Shown: one piece after another, positions 55,922 through 64,000 of the stretch
Layout of the letters: each line of letters starts with the position of its first letter
Position numbering within the stretch: the first letter of the stretch is position 1
Origin: Candidatus Raymondbacteria bacterium RIFOXYA2_FULL_49_16
Lineage (GTDB): Bacteria > Fibrobacterota > OXYB2-FULL-49-7 > XYB2-FULL-49-35
Direction of reading: 5' to 3'
Length of the DNA stretch: 64,000 nt
Assembly (NCBI GenBank): GCA_001789205.1
Contig: MFYT01000018.1
Span: forward strand, 43,864-107,863
Made by a program: the position numbers and the translations under genes
The notes under the pieces: model-generated
The model's database searches: none
What the model was told of the DNA's origin: nothing
The model's input: only the letters and a program-made list of their open reading frames with translations

Positions 55922-57133
55922 ATGATCAAAACCCTGGAGTATGCCGCGGTTCTTGCCTGCCTCTGCTGCCACGCGTGGGGCCAGGCGCAACAGGGCAGGA
56001 TATCCTCGGTCACGGGAGCAATTGAAACGAGCGCTGGCAACCCCTCCTTGTGGAAGACCGTCGCGGACAATGCGCTGGTACCGGGCAACACACGGATCCG
56101 GTCAAACGACAATGCGTCGTGCGTGGTAACACTGTTCGGCACTACAACGATCTACCTGAACCAGAAAAGCCAGATTAAAATTGAGTTTTCAAAGGATTCC
56201 GCATCCGCTCTCCGGTCGCAGACCATTACAGTCTACTACGGAGAAATATTTCTCTCATGCGACATGCCCGAGAACAGACGATGCAGATATACCGTGGCAA
56301 CGCCTTCCGCGTCAATGACCATTGACCAGGGCGCTGGCTTCTCGGTGCTGAGCGATACCACCAACGCGACCACGCGGCTCATGGTGCTGCGGGGTGTTGT
56401 CGACGCAAAAGTCATTGGCGCGGACAAACGGCTCTTTGTCCAGGCGCCGACCAAGGCGTTTATTGATCGCCGCGCCTTTGCGGACAGGCCCGAGCCCATG
56501 GATTCGCTGGACCTGATGGATTTATCATGGACCCAGCCGCTCAATCCATTATTGCTTTCTAATGAACAAAACCAACAGGCAACCTGGAAAAACCGCATTA
56601 AGGCCACGCTCGCGGACACTAGCGAGTCCGCCATTGTTGTCTGCAGGCTGAAAAACAGCGCCGGATACACAGGCGCATGGGACATTGAACAGGCGTTTGC
56701 CGCATTGCTTGCGGACAAGATCCGCGAACTGACGCCCACGCCAGTGGAAATCAGCCCCCTGTATGGCACAGAGACCGAACTCGCGGCCTTCAACGGCAAG
56801 GCGCTGCAGGTGGTTTCCGGAAAAATCGTCGATTTCGAACTGGCCCGCTACACACCGCCCAAAGGCAGCGCCAAGGAATACGGGGCGTATTTCCACTGTA
56901 AAATCACACTCCTGCTCTCGGTGGACGCGCCCGCCCACCCCGGCGACGGCGCGAAATTCAAGGCCGCCAAGGAGATGCTGGCCAAGGACACACCGGGCAA
57001 CTCTCTTGACGAAATAATCGCCATGCGCTTCTCACTTGCCGACCCCGCCTTTTCCGAAAGCGCTATGGGAAAGACCCTGAGGAGCGTCTTGTCTAGTTTC
57101 GAATTCCAGGTGAAAAACCACCTGCCGCTCTGA
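55922..57133 (+). CDS. FecR-domain protein
   Basis: A 403-residue exported protein with a signal peptide (LEYAAVLACLCCHAWG) and a FecR domain (about 28-150; GRISSVTGAIETS, TRIRSNDNASCVVTLFG, YGEIFLSC, TPSASMTI). The C-terminal half is not recognised. FecR domains are found in sensory or structural periplasmic proteins; no sigma factor is next to it. Role unknown. Confidence 0.75.
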   Translation: MIKTLEYAAVLACLCCHAWGQAQQGRISSVTGAIETSAGNPSLWKTVADNALVPGNTRIRSNDNASCVVTLFGTTTIYLNQKSQIKIEFSKDSASALRSQTITVYYGEIFLSCDMPENRRCRYTVATPSASMTIDQGAGFSVLSDTTNATTRLMVLRGVVDAKVIGADKRLFVQAPTKAFIDRRAFADRPEPMDSLDLMDLSWTQPLNPLLLSNEQNQQATWKNRIKATLADTSESAIVVCRLKNSAGYTGAWDIEQAFAALLADKIRELTPTPVEISPLYGTETELAAFNGKALQVVSGKIVDFELARYTPPKGSAKEYGAYFHCKITLLLSVDAPAHPGDGAKFKAAKEMLAKDTPGNSLDEIIAMRFSLADPAFSESAMGKTLRSVLSSFEFQVKNHLPL

Positions 57134-57165
57134 GTGCGGGACCTGCGAATCATGGGAAATTTTTC

Positions 57166-57193
57166 TTGTAATGCCAAACGTTTTTATTGTAAT
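57166..57193 (+). promoter_or_regulatory. Candidate promoter of dnaN
   Basis: TTGTAA (57166-57171), 16 bases, TGTAAT (57188-57193). The leader would be about 26 bases with an AGGGAG ribosome site before the ATG at 57226. Confidence 0.4.
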
Positions 57194-57225
57194 TTAACAG
57201 CAACGATCAAATCCAGGGAGTCCTT

Positions 57226-58362
57226 ATGAAGTTCTACGTCCAGAAATCAGACCTGCTGACGGTCATGCAGAAGGTGATCAAGATTGTACCCGCGCGGCCC
57301 ACGCTGCAGGTCCTGTCGAATATATGTATTTCTGTCAAGGGATCTGTCCTTGCCATGCGCGCTGCCGACCTCGACCTTTCCATGAGCGCGCGGACCGAAG
57401 TCAAATCCAGCGGCCAAGACCGCGATTTCATCATAAACGCGAAAAAGCTCTTTGACATATGCAAGGAACTGCCCGAAAAGGAGATTCTTTTTAATGCGGA
57501 GAAAAGCGGGTTTGTCCAAATCTCCACGGGCGTCGACGAATTCAAGCTTCCCATCCAGACCGCGGACGAATATCCCGAAATTCCCTCATTCGAAGAGCGG
57601 GCCAGCTTCTCCCTCAACGCGAAACTGCTGGACGACATGGCCTCGCGCGTCAGGTTCGCGGTCTCGCGCGACACCACCCGTGTGGCGCTCAAGGGCGTGC
57701 TTATGGAACTTGAACAGGGATCGCTCAAAATGGTGGCCACCGACGGCCACAAACTGGGTTTCTGCAAGGAGACCGGCCTTCCAGTCACTACAAAAAAGAA
57801 AATTTCTATTATTGTCCCTCCCAAGGCGCTCGACCAGCTTCCCAACATCATGGACCCCGCGGGCGGCGATGTTTCGGTGAAACTCGGTGAAACCTACATT
57901 GAATTCACCGTGAACACCACGGTGCTCACCTCCAAGCTCATTGAGGGCGAGTACCCAAACTACGAGCAGGTGATTCCCCAGACCAACACCAAAAAGGCCG
58001 TCATCAAGCGCGACGAACTCTTCTCCTCGCTTCGCCGGATCTCGGTCATTTCAAACAGCCGCACCCGGCAAATACGCTTCGCGTTCGAGAAAAATTCACT
58101 CACGGTTTCCACCTCTGACCGCGATTTCAACGGCGAGGGCAAAAGCTCGCTTCCCATCATCTACGACACTGACCCCATTGCCATTGGGTTCAATGTCGAC
58201 TTTTTCATTGAGATCCTGCGGCTCATCGACGACGAAGACATTGTCATCAATATGAATACGCCGCTGTCGGCCGTGCTGGTGCTGCCCGCGGACAAGAAAA
58301 AGAGCGAGAAAATGCTCTTTCTCATCATGCCGCTCCGTCTTCTCGACGAAGGAAATGAATAA
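57226..58362 (+). CDS. dnaN: DNA polymerase III beta subunit (sliding clamp)
   Basis: DnaN forms the ring that holds the polymerase to DNA. The 378-residue length is normal, with the three-domain pattern; MKFYVQKSDLLTVMQKVIKIV at the start, ATDGHKLGF in domain two, and the C-terminal FLIMPLRL that ends the clamp. It is not next to dnaA or gyrB, so the origin is probably not here. It overlaps the following gene by 8 bases. Confidence 0.95.
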   Translation: MKFYVQKSDLLTVMQKVIKIVPARPTLQVLSNICISVKGSVLAMRAADLDLSMSARTEVKSSGQDRDFIINAKKLFDICKELPEKEILFNAEKSGFVQISTGVDEFKLPIQTADEYPEIPSFEERASFSLNAKLLDDMASRVRFAVSRDTTRVALKGVLMELEQGSLKMVATDGHKLGFCKETGLPVTTKKKISIIVPPKALDQLPNIMDPAGGDVSVKLGETYIEFTVNTTVLTSKLIEGEYPNYEQVIPQTNTKKAVIKRDELFSSLRRISVISNSRTRQIRFAFEKNSLTVSTSDRDFNGEGKSSLPIIYDTDPIAIGFNVDFFIEILRLIDDEDIVINMNTPLSAVLVLPADKKKSEKMLFLIMPLRLLDEGNE

Positions 58363-59653
58363 ATTTTTCTGTGCGCTCGCTGCCTGGCTTTTCTGCGGCG
58401 CCGCCTGTTTTGCCGGCCCTGCCTATACGGCCTTTACCGCTCTGGGCCACTATCCTTTTCTCACCCGTTTCCCTGGACCCCATGCGGTCTTTTCCTTTGG
58501 ATCATCAGCTGGGTTCGATAATCCCGCATTCTTCGCCAGCGCCAGCAGCCATACCCTCATGGCCGGGGGTTATGGCCTTCAAACCCCTGACTTTTCCAAA
58601 AGTCCCCTGCTTCTCGACCTTTCGTACACAGGCCGGTTTCTCGAGAAGGGCGCTGTGGGAGCGGGTACCGCCTTTTTTTCAAACAACGGCTATAATGAAA
58701 GCGTCACCTCAATCTCGTTTGGCGCACAGGCCTTGCAGTTGGCCTATGGCGCATCCGCAAAGATCATGACCAGCAGCGGTCTGTCCAACGGCGCCTATGG
58801 CAAACGGACCCTTACCATCGACTTTGACGCTGGCGGACTATGGGAGATTGTTCCGCGCCTGTATGCCGGTCTTGCCCTGTTCAATATCATTGGCACAGGC
58901 GTTATCAACGACTATGCCATCACCATCTCGACCGAACGGGCCGCAAAGGTCCATTTCGGTTATTTCATTGACCAGGACCGGACCGCTCAGGTCTTGGCCG
59001 AAGGCAGGATCGACAGCCTGCACGAACTGCGCGTCAGGAAATACTCGTGGGGCGCGGCCATGGACAAGGCCTTTTTTGAAAAACGATATCTGGCTGTACG
59101 GGCGGGCTTTCTCTCTCAGACAGCGGCACGCGGGGCCGATCCTGACAACGCAATCATGTTCGGGTGCACGGGAAACATCCCGGTCCGCGGAAGCCAGCTT
59201 AAAATCGAATACAGCCTTTCCTACTCGCTGGGAAACGCCTCGGCCGGGAACGACGCGACCGCCTCCCATGCGCTGCGGGCTGGAGTGGCCTTTGGCGGGT
59301 ACGAGGACTATGTTCCACCCTTGGCAAAGGTGTCCATACAGCAGAACGCGCTCTCCCCCAATGGCGACGGAGTTGACGACGCCATCACCTTTTTCATATC
59401 CGCTAAAGACAATGCCGGCGGTACTGGCATCAAAAAATGGGCTCTTATTTTGTATACCCGTGAACCAGGCCGGAGACTCCGCGCAATCAAATCATTTTCA
59501 GGCACTGGGGTGCCGCCCACGGCCATAGAATGGGACGGCAGGGACGCGGGGAACACGCTTGTGGCAAAAGGCGCCTACCACTACCAGTTGCGCGTGGTTG
59601 ATCAGGCAAATAACTTTTCTGATTCTCCGCTTTTTACAATCCTTGTCCAATAA
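58355..59653 (+). CDS. PorV/PorQ-like barrel with FlgD Ig-like C-terminus
   Basis: The 432-residue protein has a signal peptide (FCALAAWLFCGAACFAGPA) and a beta-rich part (about 20-320) in the style of PorV/PorQ outer membrane proteins. From about 326 it has an Ig-like FlgD domain: NALSPNGDGVDDAITFF, WDGRDAGNTLVAKGAYHYQLRVVDQANN. That combination is common in the FCB group. It overlaps dnaN by 8 bases. Function is not known; it may be an outer membrane scaffold. Confidence 0.75.
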   Translation: MNKFFCALAAWLFCGAACFAGPAYTAFTALGHYPFLTRFPGPHAVFSFGSSAGFDNPAFFASASSHTLMAGGYGLQTPDFSKSPLLLDLSYTGRFLEKGAVGAGTAFFSNNGYNESVTSISFGAQALQLAYGASAKIMTSSGLSNGAYGKRTLTIDFDAGGLWEIVPRLYAGLALFNIIGTGVINDYAITISTERAAKVHFGYFIDQDRTAQVLAEGRIDSLHELRVRKYSWGAAMDKAFFEKRYLAVRAGFLSQTAARGADPDNAIMFGCTGNIPVRGSQLKIEYSLSYSLGNASAGNDATASHALRAGVAFGGYEDYVPPLAKVSIQQNALSPNGDGVDDAITFFISAKDNAGGTGIKKWALILYTREPGRRLRAIKSFSGTGVPPTAIEWDGRDAGNTLVAKGAYHYQLRVVDQANNFSDSPLFTILVQ

Positions 59654-59666
59654 CCCTGTACGCCCC

Positions 59667-60599
59667 ATGATATTCGAAAAGGAGATAAACAACCGCTTTG
59701 CCGGCATGCGTCTCGACCTGTACCTGGCGGAAAAATACACCTACCATACCCGGAACGTCTGGCAGGCCATTATCCGTGATGGCAGGGTCTCGATAAATGG
59801 AAAAAAAGCCAAGGCCGCGCTCAAACTGCCCCGCGACAGCGTGCTTGCATACGATTTGGGAGATTGGGAAGAACGGCCTGTCAACACAGACTACGCGGTC
59901 CTTTTCGACGATGAACACCTCCTCATCATCAACAAACCGCCCAACATTCCCGTCCATACCAGCGGCAAATATATCAACAATACCCTGATAAAACTGTTGC
60001 GCCGCGATTTCCCCGCATACGAACTCAATCTCATCAACCGGCTCGACCGTGAGACAAGCGGCATCATTATGCTTGGCAAGTCGCTTGTTGCGCGCAAGCA
60101 CCTGGGCCTCCAATTCAGGCATAAACAGGTAAAAAAAACGTATATCGCGTATGTATTCGGCGAGGTTGCTGAAGACCGGTTCAGCATTGACGCCCCCATT
60201 GCCGAGGACGTATCAACAGTAGTCCGAATCAGGATGGGCATTGATCCTGAACGCGGACTGGCGGCGCAGACCGATTTTGAGGTCATTAGACGGAAGAACG
60301 GGTTCACGAAACTCTACTGCTATCCAATTACCGGCAGGACCAACCAGATCAGGGTCCATATGGCGCACAAGGGGCATCCGCTTGTTGGCGACAAACTCTA
60401 TTCGGGAAACGACGACGATTTTCTCCAGTTCATCGAGAAGGGCAACACGCCTGAAGTGCTTGCGCGCGTCATTATGGAGCGCCAGGCGCTGCACGCCCAC
60501 AGGCTTGTCTTCACCCATCCGACGACAGAGCAGTTGGTTGAAATCAACGCGCCTGAACCGGCTGACATGGCCGCCTTCGAAGCCCAGCGCATGGGTTGA
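59667..60599 (+). CDS. RluD-family pseudouridine synthase
   Basis: A 310-residue enzyme of the RluA/RluD family. An S4 RNA-binding domain (about 14-70) precedes the catalytic domain, where the aspartate lies in INRLDRETSG (residue 127). The later TGRTNQIRVHMAHKGHPLVGDKLY is typical. It modifies uridines of rRNA or tRNA; the exact target is not evident. The start at 59667 is 14 bases after the preceding stop. Confidence 0.9.
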   Translation: MIFEKEINNRFAGMRLDLYLAEKYTYHTRNVWQAIIRDGRVSINGKKAKAALKLPRDSVLAYDLGDWEERPVNTDYAVLFDDEHLLIINKPPNIPVHTSGKYINNTLIKLLRRDFPAYELNLINRLDRETSGIIMLGKSLVARKHLGLQFRHKQVKKTYIAYVFGEVAEDRFSIDAPIAEDVSTVVRIRMGIDPERGLAAQTDFEVIRRKNGFTKLYCYPITGRTNQIRVHMAHKGHPLVGDKLYSGNDDDFLQFIEKGNTPEVLARVIMERQALHAHRLVFTHPTTEQLVEINAPEPADMAAFEAQRMG

Positions 60600-60620
60600 C
60601 GAATTATATATATTATCCCC

Positions 60621-60743
60621 ATGTTCATTGGGAAAAGTCCGCTGCTGAGGATTGCGGCAATTGTCTGGATGCTTCTGGTCACCGCGGCCTTTTTCGCGCT
60701 CCGGTTCAGTAATTCGTCCTTTATGACAAAAGTACTTGACTAA
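60621..60743 (+). CDS. Small 40-aa membrane protein
   Basis: ATG at 60621 encodes 40 residues, with one hydrophobic helix (IAAIVWMLLVTAAFFAL) and short polar ends. It stops 2 bases before the start of the large membrane transferase and 21 bases after the RluD-type gene. No family is known to me. Position suggests a partner of the transferase. Confidence 0.5.
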   Translation: MFIGKSPLLRIAAIVWMLLVTAAFFALRFSNSSFMTKVLD

Positions 60744-60745
60744 CC

Positions 60746-62557
60746 ATGCTTGCACTTATTGTTTTGACGCTCAGTTCATGGGGCCTTGGGTATGGTACTC
60801 TACGACTCTTCAGGATTCCCCATACAACAGACCTTTCTTTTATTGGTATTACCGCGGCAACAGGACTTGGTGTCTGGTGTGTTCTGCTTTTTTTTCTGGG
60901 ACATGCCCATCTTTTCATCCGTCCTTTTCTCATTGTTCTTTCGTCCATTTTTGCCGCTGTCTCGCTTGTTATTTTTATTCTTAAAAGACCTGTTTCTTTG
61001 AAAAAATATGGACCAGACTCCGGCATCACCCTGCTCATTAAATTCTTTTACGCAGGAAGCGCGGCCATACTATTTCTCTCGTTCCTCGCCTGCTTTGCGC
61101 CTGTGACTGGCGGCATTAGCAACGATGAAGTGAGCTGCCATCTCTTTATTCCAAAACTCTGGCTCTCCCAAGGAAACATGGGTATCCTCCCCTACCTCAC
61201 GTCGTATCAGGCGGGCGGCTGCGATCTGCTCTTTCTCCTGGCCGGATGCTTTTCACCCGGACCAGGCCAGCGTCTTGTTTCATGGCTGGCGCTTGTCCTT
61301 TGCCTGGCTGTGCTCTACGACATATGCCGGCCTCGGCTGGGAAAAAAAAGCGCCATTATCTGTGTAACCATTGCGGTGATGAATCCGCTTATTTTCAGAA
61401 CAGCTTCTGTTGCGTTTACCGATATGACATCAGCGCTTTTTGTCCTGCTCGGTTTGCGGGCGCTGCTCGAATTCGAACAATCCGGACATAAAAAATACCT
61501 CTGGCTCATGGCGCTGTACGCGGGCATGGGTATTGCCATAAAGCCCACCAATGCGATCTACAGCGCCTGCCTCATGGCAGCGTCGGCGGTACTTGCCTTT
61601 CACGCAACTCCTTTTAGAAGCGCGGCAAAAAGCGTCATAATAGCCGCATGCATTGCCTGTTGCATCGGCGCATTGTGGCCAATACGTTCCCTGCTTTTAA
61701 CCGGGAGCCCTGTGTTCCCGCCGCCATTACAGGTATACGAACATAGGGACATAAAACCTTTGCTAGCCCTTGAAAAGCCTTTTTCGCAACAGGACATCAA
61801 AGCATTTTACACCCATGTCCTGGCCCGGTACAGTGGATACAAACGGGATATCTTTCATCTTATCCGCTTTCCCTGGGATTTCACCATGCATCCCGGCAAA
61901 TTCCAAGCCGGCGATTCCCTTGGCGCGGTGTTACTTGCCCTGCTTCCTCTCCTCGTCTTTCTCCTTCCCTTGCAGCGCTGGATATGGTACATTGTGGGGT
62001 TGGCCTGCAGCGCATCCACGCTGCTCTACGCTTTTGTGCTCCCCGAGGCACGGTACTATATCCCTGCGTACATGGCCCTGTGCATTCCCGCGGCTCTGGT
62101 CGTTGACAAACTTGCGGCATGGACGGCAACGCGGCGTGCGGTAGAATGCGTGCTCTGTTGCAATCTGATTTTCGCGTGCGCAGTGGCAATACGCATATAT
62201 GACAAACCCATCAGGGCGGTTTTTGACCAAAAGACCCGTGACCAGTACAGAGGCTCGCGCACGCCTTTTTTCGAAGCATTCGCGTACCTGGAGGCAATGC
62301 GCGCTTCCCTTGTGGTGATTCCCCGGCCGAATGAAATGAGCTATTACCTGACCGCTCAGTGCATTATTGACCAAGACATTGAGAACCGCGCCGCACAGTA
62401 TCCCGAGGCGTACATTCTTGACATGGATTATTCACAGGCGCTTAAACGTGATCCACAACACCGTGCCCATGAATACGCATTGGCAGGGACTCCCGCGGGC
62501 GCACGCCTTGTTTTTGAAGGAAGCGACGCGCGCATTTATAAGGTAACAAAATTATGA
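60746..62557 (+). CDS. GT39-like membrane glycosyltransferase (ArnT/PMT type)
   Basis: A 603-residue membrane protein with about 12 hydrophobic helices. The first outer loop has ISNDEVSCHLFIPKLW, with acidic residues where the lipid-phosphate-sugar-using enzymes have the DE pair. The C-terminal part is a soluble domain. It uses a polyprenyl-phosphate sugar, which is presumably made by the GT2 gene that overlaps it (ATGA). Confidence 0.78.
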   Translation: MLALIVLTLSSWGLGYGTLRLFRIPHTTDLSFIGITAATGLGVWCVLLFFLGHAHLFIRPFLIVLSSIFAAVSLVIFILKRPVSLKKYGPDSGITLLIKFFYAGSAAILFLSFLACFAPVTGGISNDEVSCHLFIPKLWLSQGNMGILPYLTSYQAGGCDLLFLLAGCFSPGPGQRLVSWLALVLCLAVLYDICRPRLGKKSAIICVTIAVMNPLIFRTASVAFTDMTSALFVLLGLRALLEFEQSGHKKYLWLMALYAGMGIAIKPTNAIYSACLMAASAVLAFHATPFRSAAKSVIIAACIACCIGALWPIRSLLLTGSPVFPPPLQVYEHRDIKPLLALEKPFSQQDIKAFYTHVLARYSGYKRDIFHLIRFPWDFTMHPGKFQAGDSLGAVLLALLPLLVFLLPLQRWIWYIVGLACSASTLLYAFVLPEARYYIPAYMALCIPAALVVDKLAAWTATRRAVECVLCCNLIFACAVAIRIYDKPIRAVFDQKTRDQYRGSRTPFFEAFAYLEAMRASLVVIPRPNEMSYYLTAQCIIDQDIENRAAQYPEAYILDMDYSQALKRDPQHRAHEYALAGTPAGARLVFEGSDARIYKVTKL

Positions 62558-63318
62558 ACCAGACAATTTTTGTAGTGCTTCCCGCGTACAATGAAGGCGC
62601 CTGCATTGCTGAACTTTGTTCAAACATTGCCAAAACGCTCGCAAACCGCGCCTATTCGTACCGGATCATCATTGTGGACGACGGCAGCGCTGATACCACA
62701 CCCGCTGTTGCACAATCGCTTTCGCGTGACATGCCGGTCACTGTTTTCACCCATGCGCACAATATGGGCCTTGGGGCCACGCTTCGCGACGGCATAGTAC
62801 GGACCATGGAACTCTCCGCTTCGAATGACATGATTGTAACCATGGACGCTGACAACACCCATCCGCCTGAAATAATCCCAGGCATGGCGGCAAAAATTGC
62901 GGAGGGGAACGATGTTGTCATTGCCTCCCGTTTTCAGAAGGGCGCACGGGTGCATGGCGTGCCCTTTCTACGGCGGCTCTTTTCAGACACGGTCGCTTTG
63001 ATCTTCAGGCTCCTTCTCCCCATTCCAGGAATCCGGGACTATACCTGCGGTTTCAGGGCGTACAAAGCAACCGCACTGCAAAAGGCGATGGACAAATGGC
63101 AGGAGCGGTTGTTCACGGAAAAAGGCTTTCAGTGTATGGCTGATCTGTTGCTGAAAATGCGAGGGCTTGACCTGCGCTTTGCCGAAGTACCCTTTGCGCT
63201 CAGGTACGACCGGAAACAAGGCCAGACAAAAATGAAGGTGTTAAAAACGATAGTAATGACGCTGGTTCTGATTTGGAAACATAGACTCAGCTTATCTTCT
63301 CCCGCAAAGGCGGATTAA
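62554..63318 (+). CDS. Dolichyl-phosphate-mannose-synthase-like GT2
   Basis: A 254-residue GT2 enzyme. The start IFVVLPAYNEGACIAEL, VDDGSADTTP, GLGATLRDGI and TMDADNTHPPEII (DAD metal site) fit polyprenyl-phosphate sugar synthases (DPM1, GtrB-like). It lacks C-terminal membrane helices. It is the likely donor maker for the membrane transferase upstream, with an ATGA overlap. Confidence 0.88.
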   Translation: MNQTIFVVLPAYNEGACIAELCSNIAKTLANRAYSYRIIIVDDGSADTTPAVAQSLSRDMPVTVFTHAHNMGLGATLRDGIVRTMELSASNDMIVTMDADNTHPPEIIPGMAAKIAEGNDVVIASRFQKGARVHGVPFLRRLFSDTVALIFRLLLPIPGIRDYTCGFRAYKATALQKAMDKWQERLFTEKGFQCMADLLLKMRGLDLRFAEVPFALRYDRKQGQTKMKVLKTIVMTLVLIWKHRLSLSSPAKAD

Positions 63319-63767
63319 CGGGCCTTCATCTTGTTGATCAGGGAATAGGCAAAATCCGTATTAAGCTCAAGGTTTGATTTTCCATATATGGACGTGGCAA
63401 AAGACGCCGCATCCATGGGTTTTGTCGCCGACAACTTGTTCGCGGGATTCGAAGCAAGGTGCTCGGCCGCCAGCGTCCCCAAAATATTGTCGAATGTCCA
63501 CCAGCGCTTTGAATATTCCGGCGCCCAGTCCTTGGTATTTACAAACCAGGGATACTGTTCATTATCAGGGTCGTGCTGGACATTACTCATCGCGGAAAGA
63601 TAGGTGATAAGCTTCTGCGACCCGGTTGCGAACAGTATGAGAATATGTCCTTCGCGCATCTTGGGTTTCCTGTCCTTGGCAAACCTGATCCTTTTTGTAT
63701 CCAAAGCGCCTTCCTGTTCGGGAAGGGCCTCTGTTTTTGTTCCCATGGGTAATAGAAAATGTGCCAT
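63315..63767 (-). CDS. Unrecognised 150-aa protein
   Basis: I do not recognise this family. It begins MAHFLLPMGTKTEALPEQEG, has a beta-strand-like HILILFATGSQKLITYL, then an aromatic EQYPWFVNTKDWAPEYSKRWWTFDN, and a Ser/Ala-rich helical tail. No signal peptide or membrane helix is seen. Its stop overlaps the end of the GT2 gene on the opposite strand by 4 bases. Coding is supported by length and composition only. Confidence 0.6.
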   Translation of the reverse strand: MAHFLLPMGTKTEALPEQEGALDTKRIRFAKDRKPKMREGHILILFATGSQKLITYLSAMSNVQHDPDNEQYPWFVNTKDWAPEYSKRWWTFDNILGTLAAEHLASNPANKLSATKPMDAASFATSIYGKSNLELNTDFAYSLINKMKAR

Positions 63768-63924
63768 TCACGCGCCTTTCATTAAAGTATGTCAGTAGAA
63801 TATAGTTTAAATGCGGGGACCAATGGCGGGGTGATGCCTTTACATGTAATAAATCTACACGAAGTCCGTCCTTGCCACCGCCTCGCCAAGTTATTATTTT
63901 TTGAATTCGCTTTGCGCGCTGAAT

Positions 63925-63966
63925 GGGGCTGTAGTTCAGTTGGTAGAATCCGCCTCAGGCGGATTC
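63925..63966 (+). other. tRNA-Asp-like 5' fragment joined to a palindrome
   Basis: GGGGCTGTAGTTCAGTTGG and the following TAGAAT match the acceptor strand and D-arm of a tRNA (63925-63949), closest to tRNA-Asp types. After this no anticodon loop or T-arm can be found; instead GAATCCGCCT-C-AGGCGGATTC (63946-63966) forms a 10-bp perfect palindrome. So the tRNA is incomplete or disrupted within the bases visible. Confidence 0.55.
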
Positions 63967-64000
63967 GCAATGACCAGCCGAGGTAACTTTAGAATATATG

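Noticed and set aside
57226-58362. Replication origin near dnaN
   Set aside because: There is no dnaA, gyrB or recF and no cluster of DnaA boxes; dnaN appears to be separated from the origin here.
63925-64000. Complete tRNA gene at the end of the window
   Set aside because: The acceptor and D-arm are present, but there is no 7-base anticodon loop, no T-arm GGTTCGAATC-like motif and no matching 3' acceptor strand within the remaining bases.

Overview
The window reads as chromosomal DNA of a flagellated, diderm (Gram-negative type) bacterium. It encodes an M-ring and rod proteins of a flagellum, outer-membrane barrel proteins, a Wza-like export protein and a lipoprotein. The PorV-like barrel with a FlgD-type Ig tail, the NlpC/P60 lipoprotein and the OmpA protein with thrombospondin type-3 repeats would fit the FCB group (Fibrobacterota or a relative). 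No rRNA or complete marker set is present, so this placement is inference only.

Layout. 1-2928 (minus): flagellar genes flgB, flgC, an unnamed 109-aa gene, fliE and the start of fliF, preceded by a candidate sigma-54 promoter. 3093-7750: two divergent large glycosyltransferases whose promoters appear to give almost leaderless mRNAs; flagellin or surface glycosylation is likely. 7778-13262 (minus): a sulfur and Fe-S block running rrf2/iscR-like, larE, bioB, mnmA, nadA, cysE, with an operator-like inverted repeat in front of the regulator and a repeat-rich gap in the middle. 13359-13927: a RAYT transposase with mirror-image pairs of hairpins. 14172-18070: OmpA/TSP3 protein and ligA.

18105-24464: an accessory island with four toxin-antitoxin or defence-like modules (AbiEii-like nucleotidyltransferase plus small partner, RelE/Phd, MNT/HEPN next to a DUF4143 ATPase, PIN/CopG) and a Wzi-like barrel. 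Several modules have clear palindromic or phased operators.

24720-50322 (minus): one long, tightly packed exopolysaccharide or capsule locus. It has an SLBB export protein, Wzz, Wzy, Wzx, five-plus transferase-type genes, a kinase and a methyltransferase, CapA next to an ATP-grasp enzyme, a pyruvyltransferase next to an FrhB-like flavoprotein, an acetyltransferase, a two-domain dehydrogenase, a DUF4091 protein, a heparinase-like lyase and WecB. The middle (about 32.7-47.2 kb) is visibly more AT-rich than the rest, which suggests mosaic acquisition. gmd (plus) and a specialised NusG paralogue (minus) sit beside it. No initiating sugar-phosphate transferase is seen.

51727-63767: mostly housekeeping genes: nusG-like, pheA, an NlpC/P60 lipoprotein (minus); rpsT with a UUG start, lysA, a DUF2914-like protein, a FecR-domain protein, dnaN, a PorV/FlgD-Ig protein, an RluD-type pseudouridine synthase, a small membrane protein, a GT39-like membrane transferase and a dolichyl-phosphate-mannose-synthase-like GT2 (plus); and one unrecognised 150-aa gene (minus). 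The window ends in a tRNA-Asp-like 5' fragment joined to a perfect palindrome.
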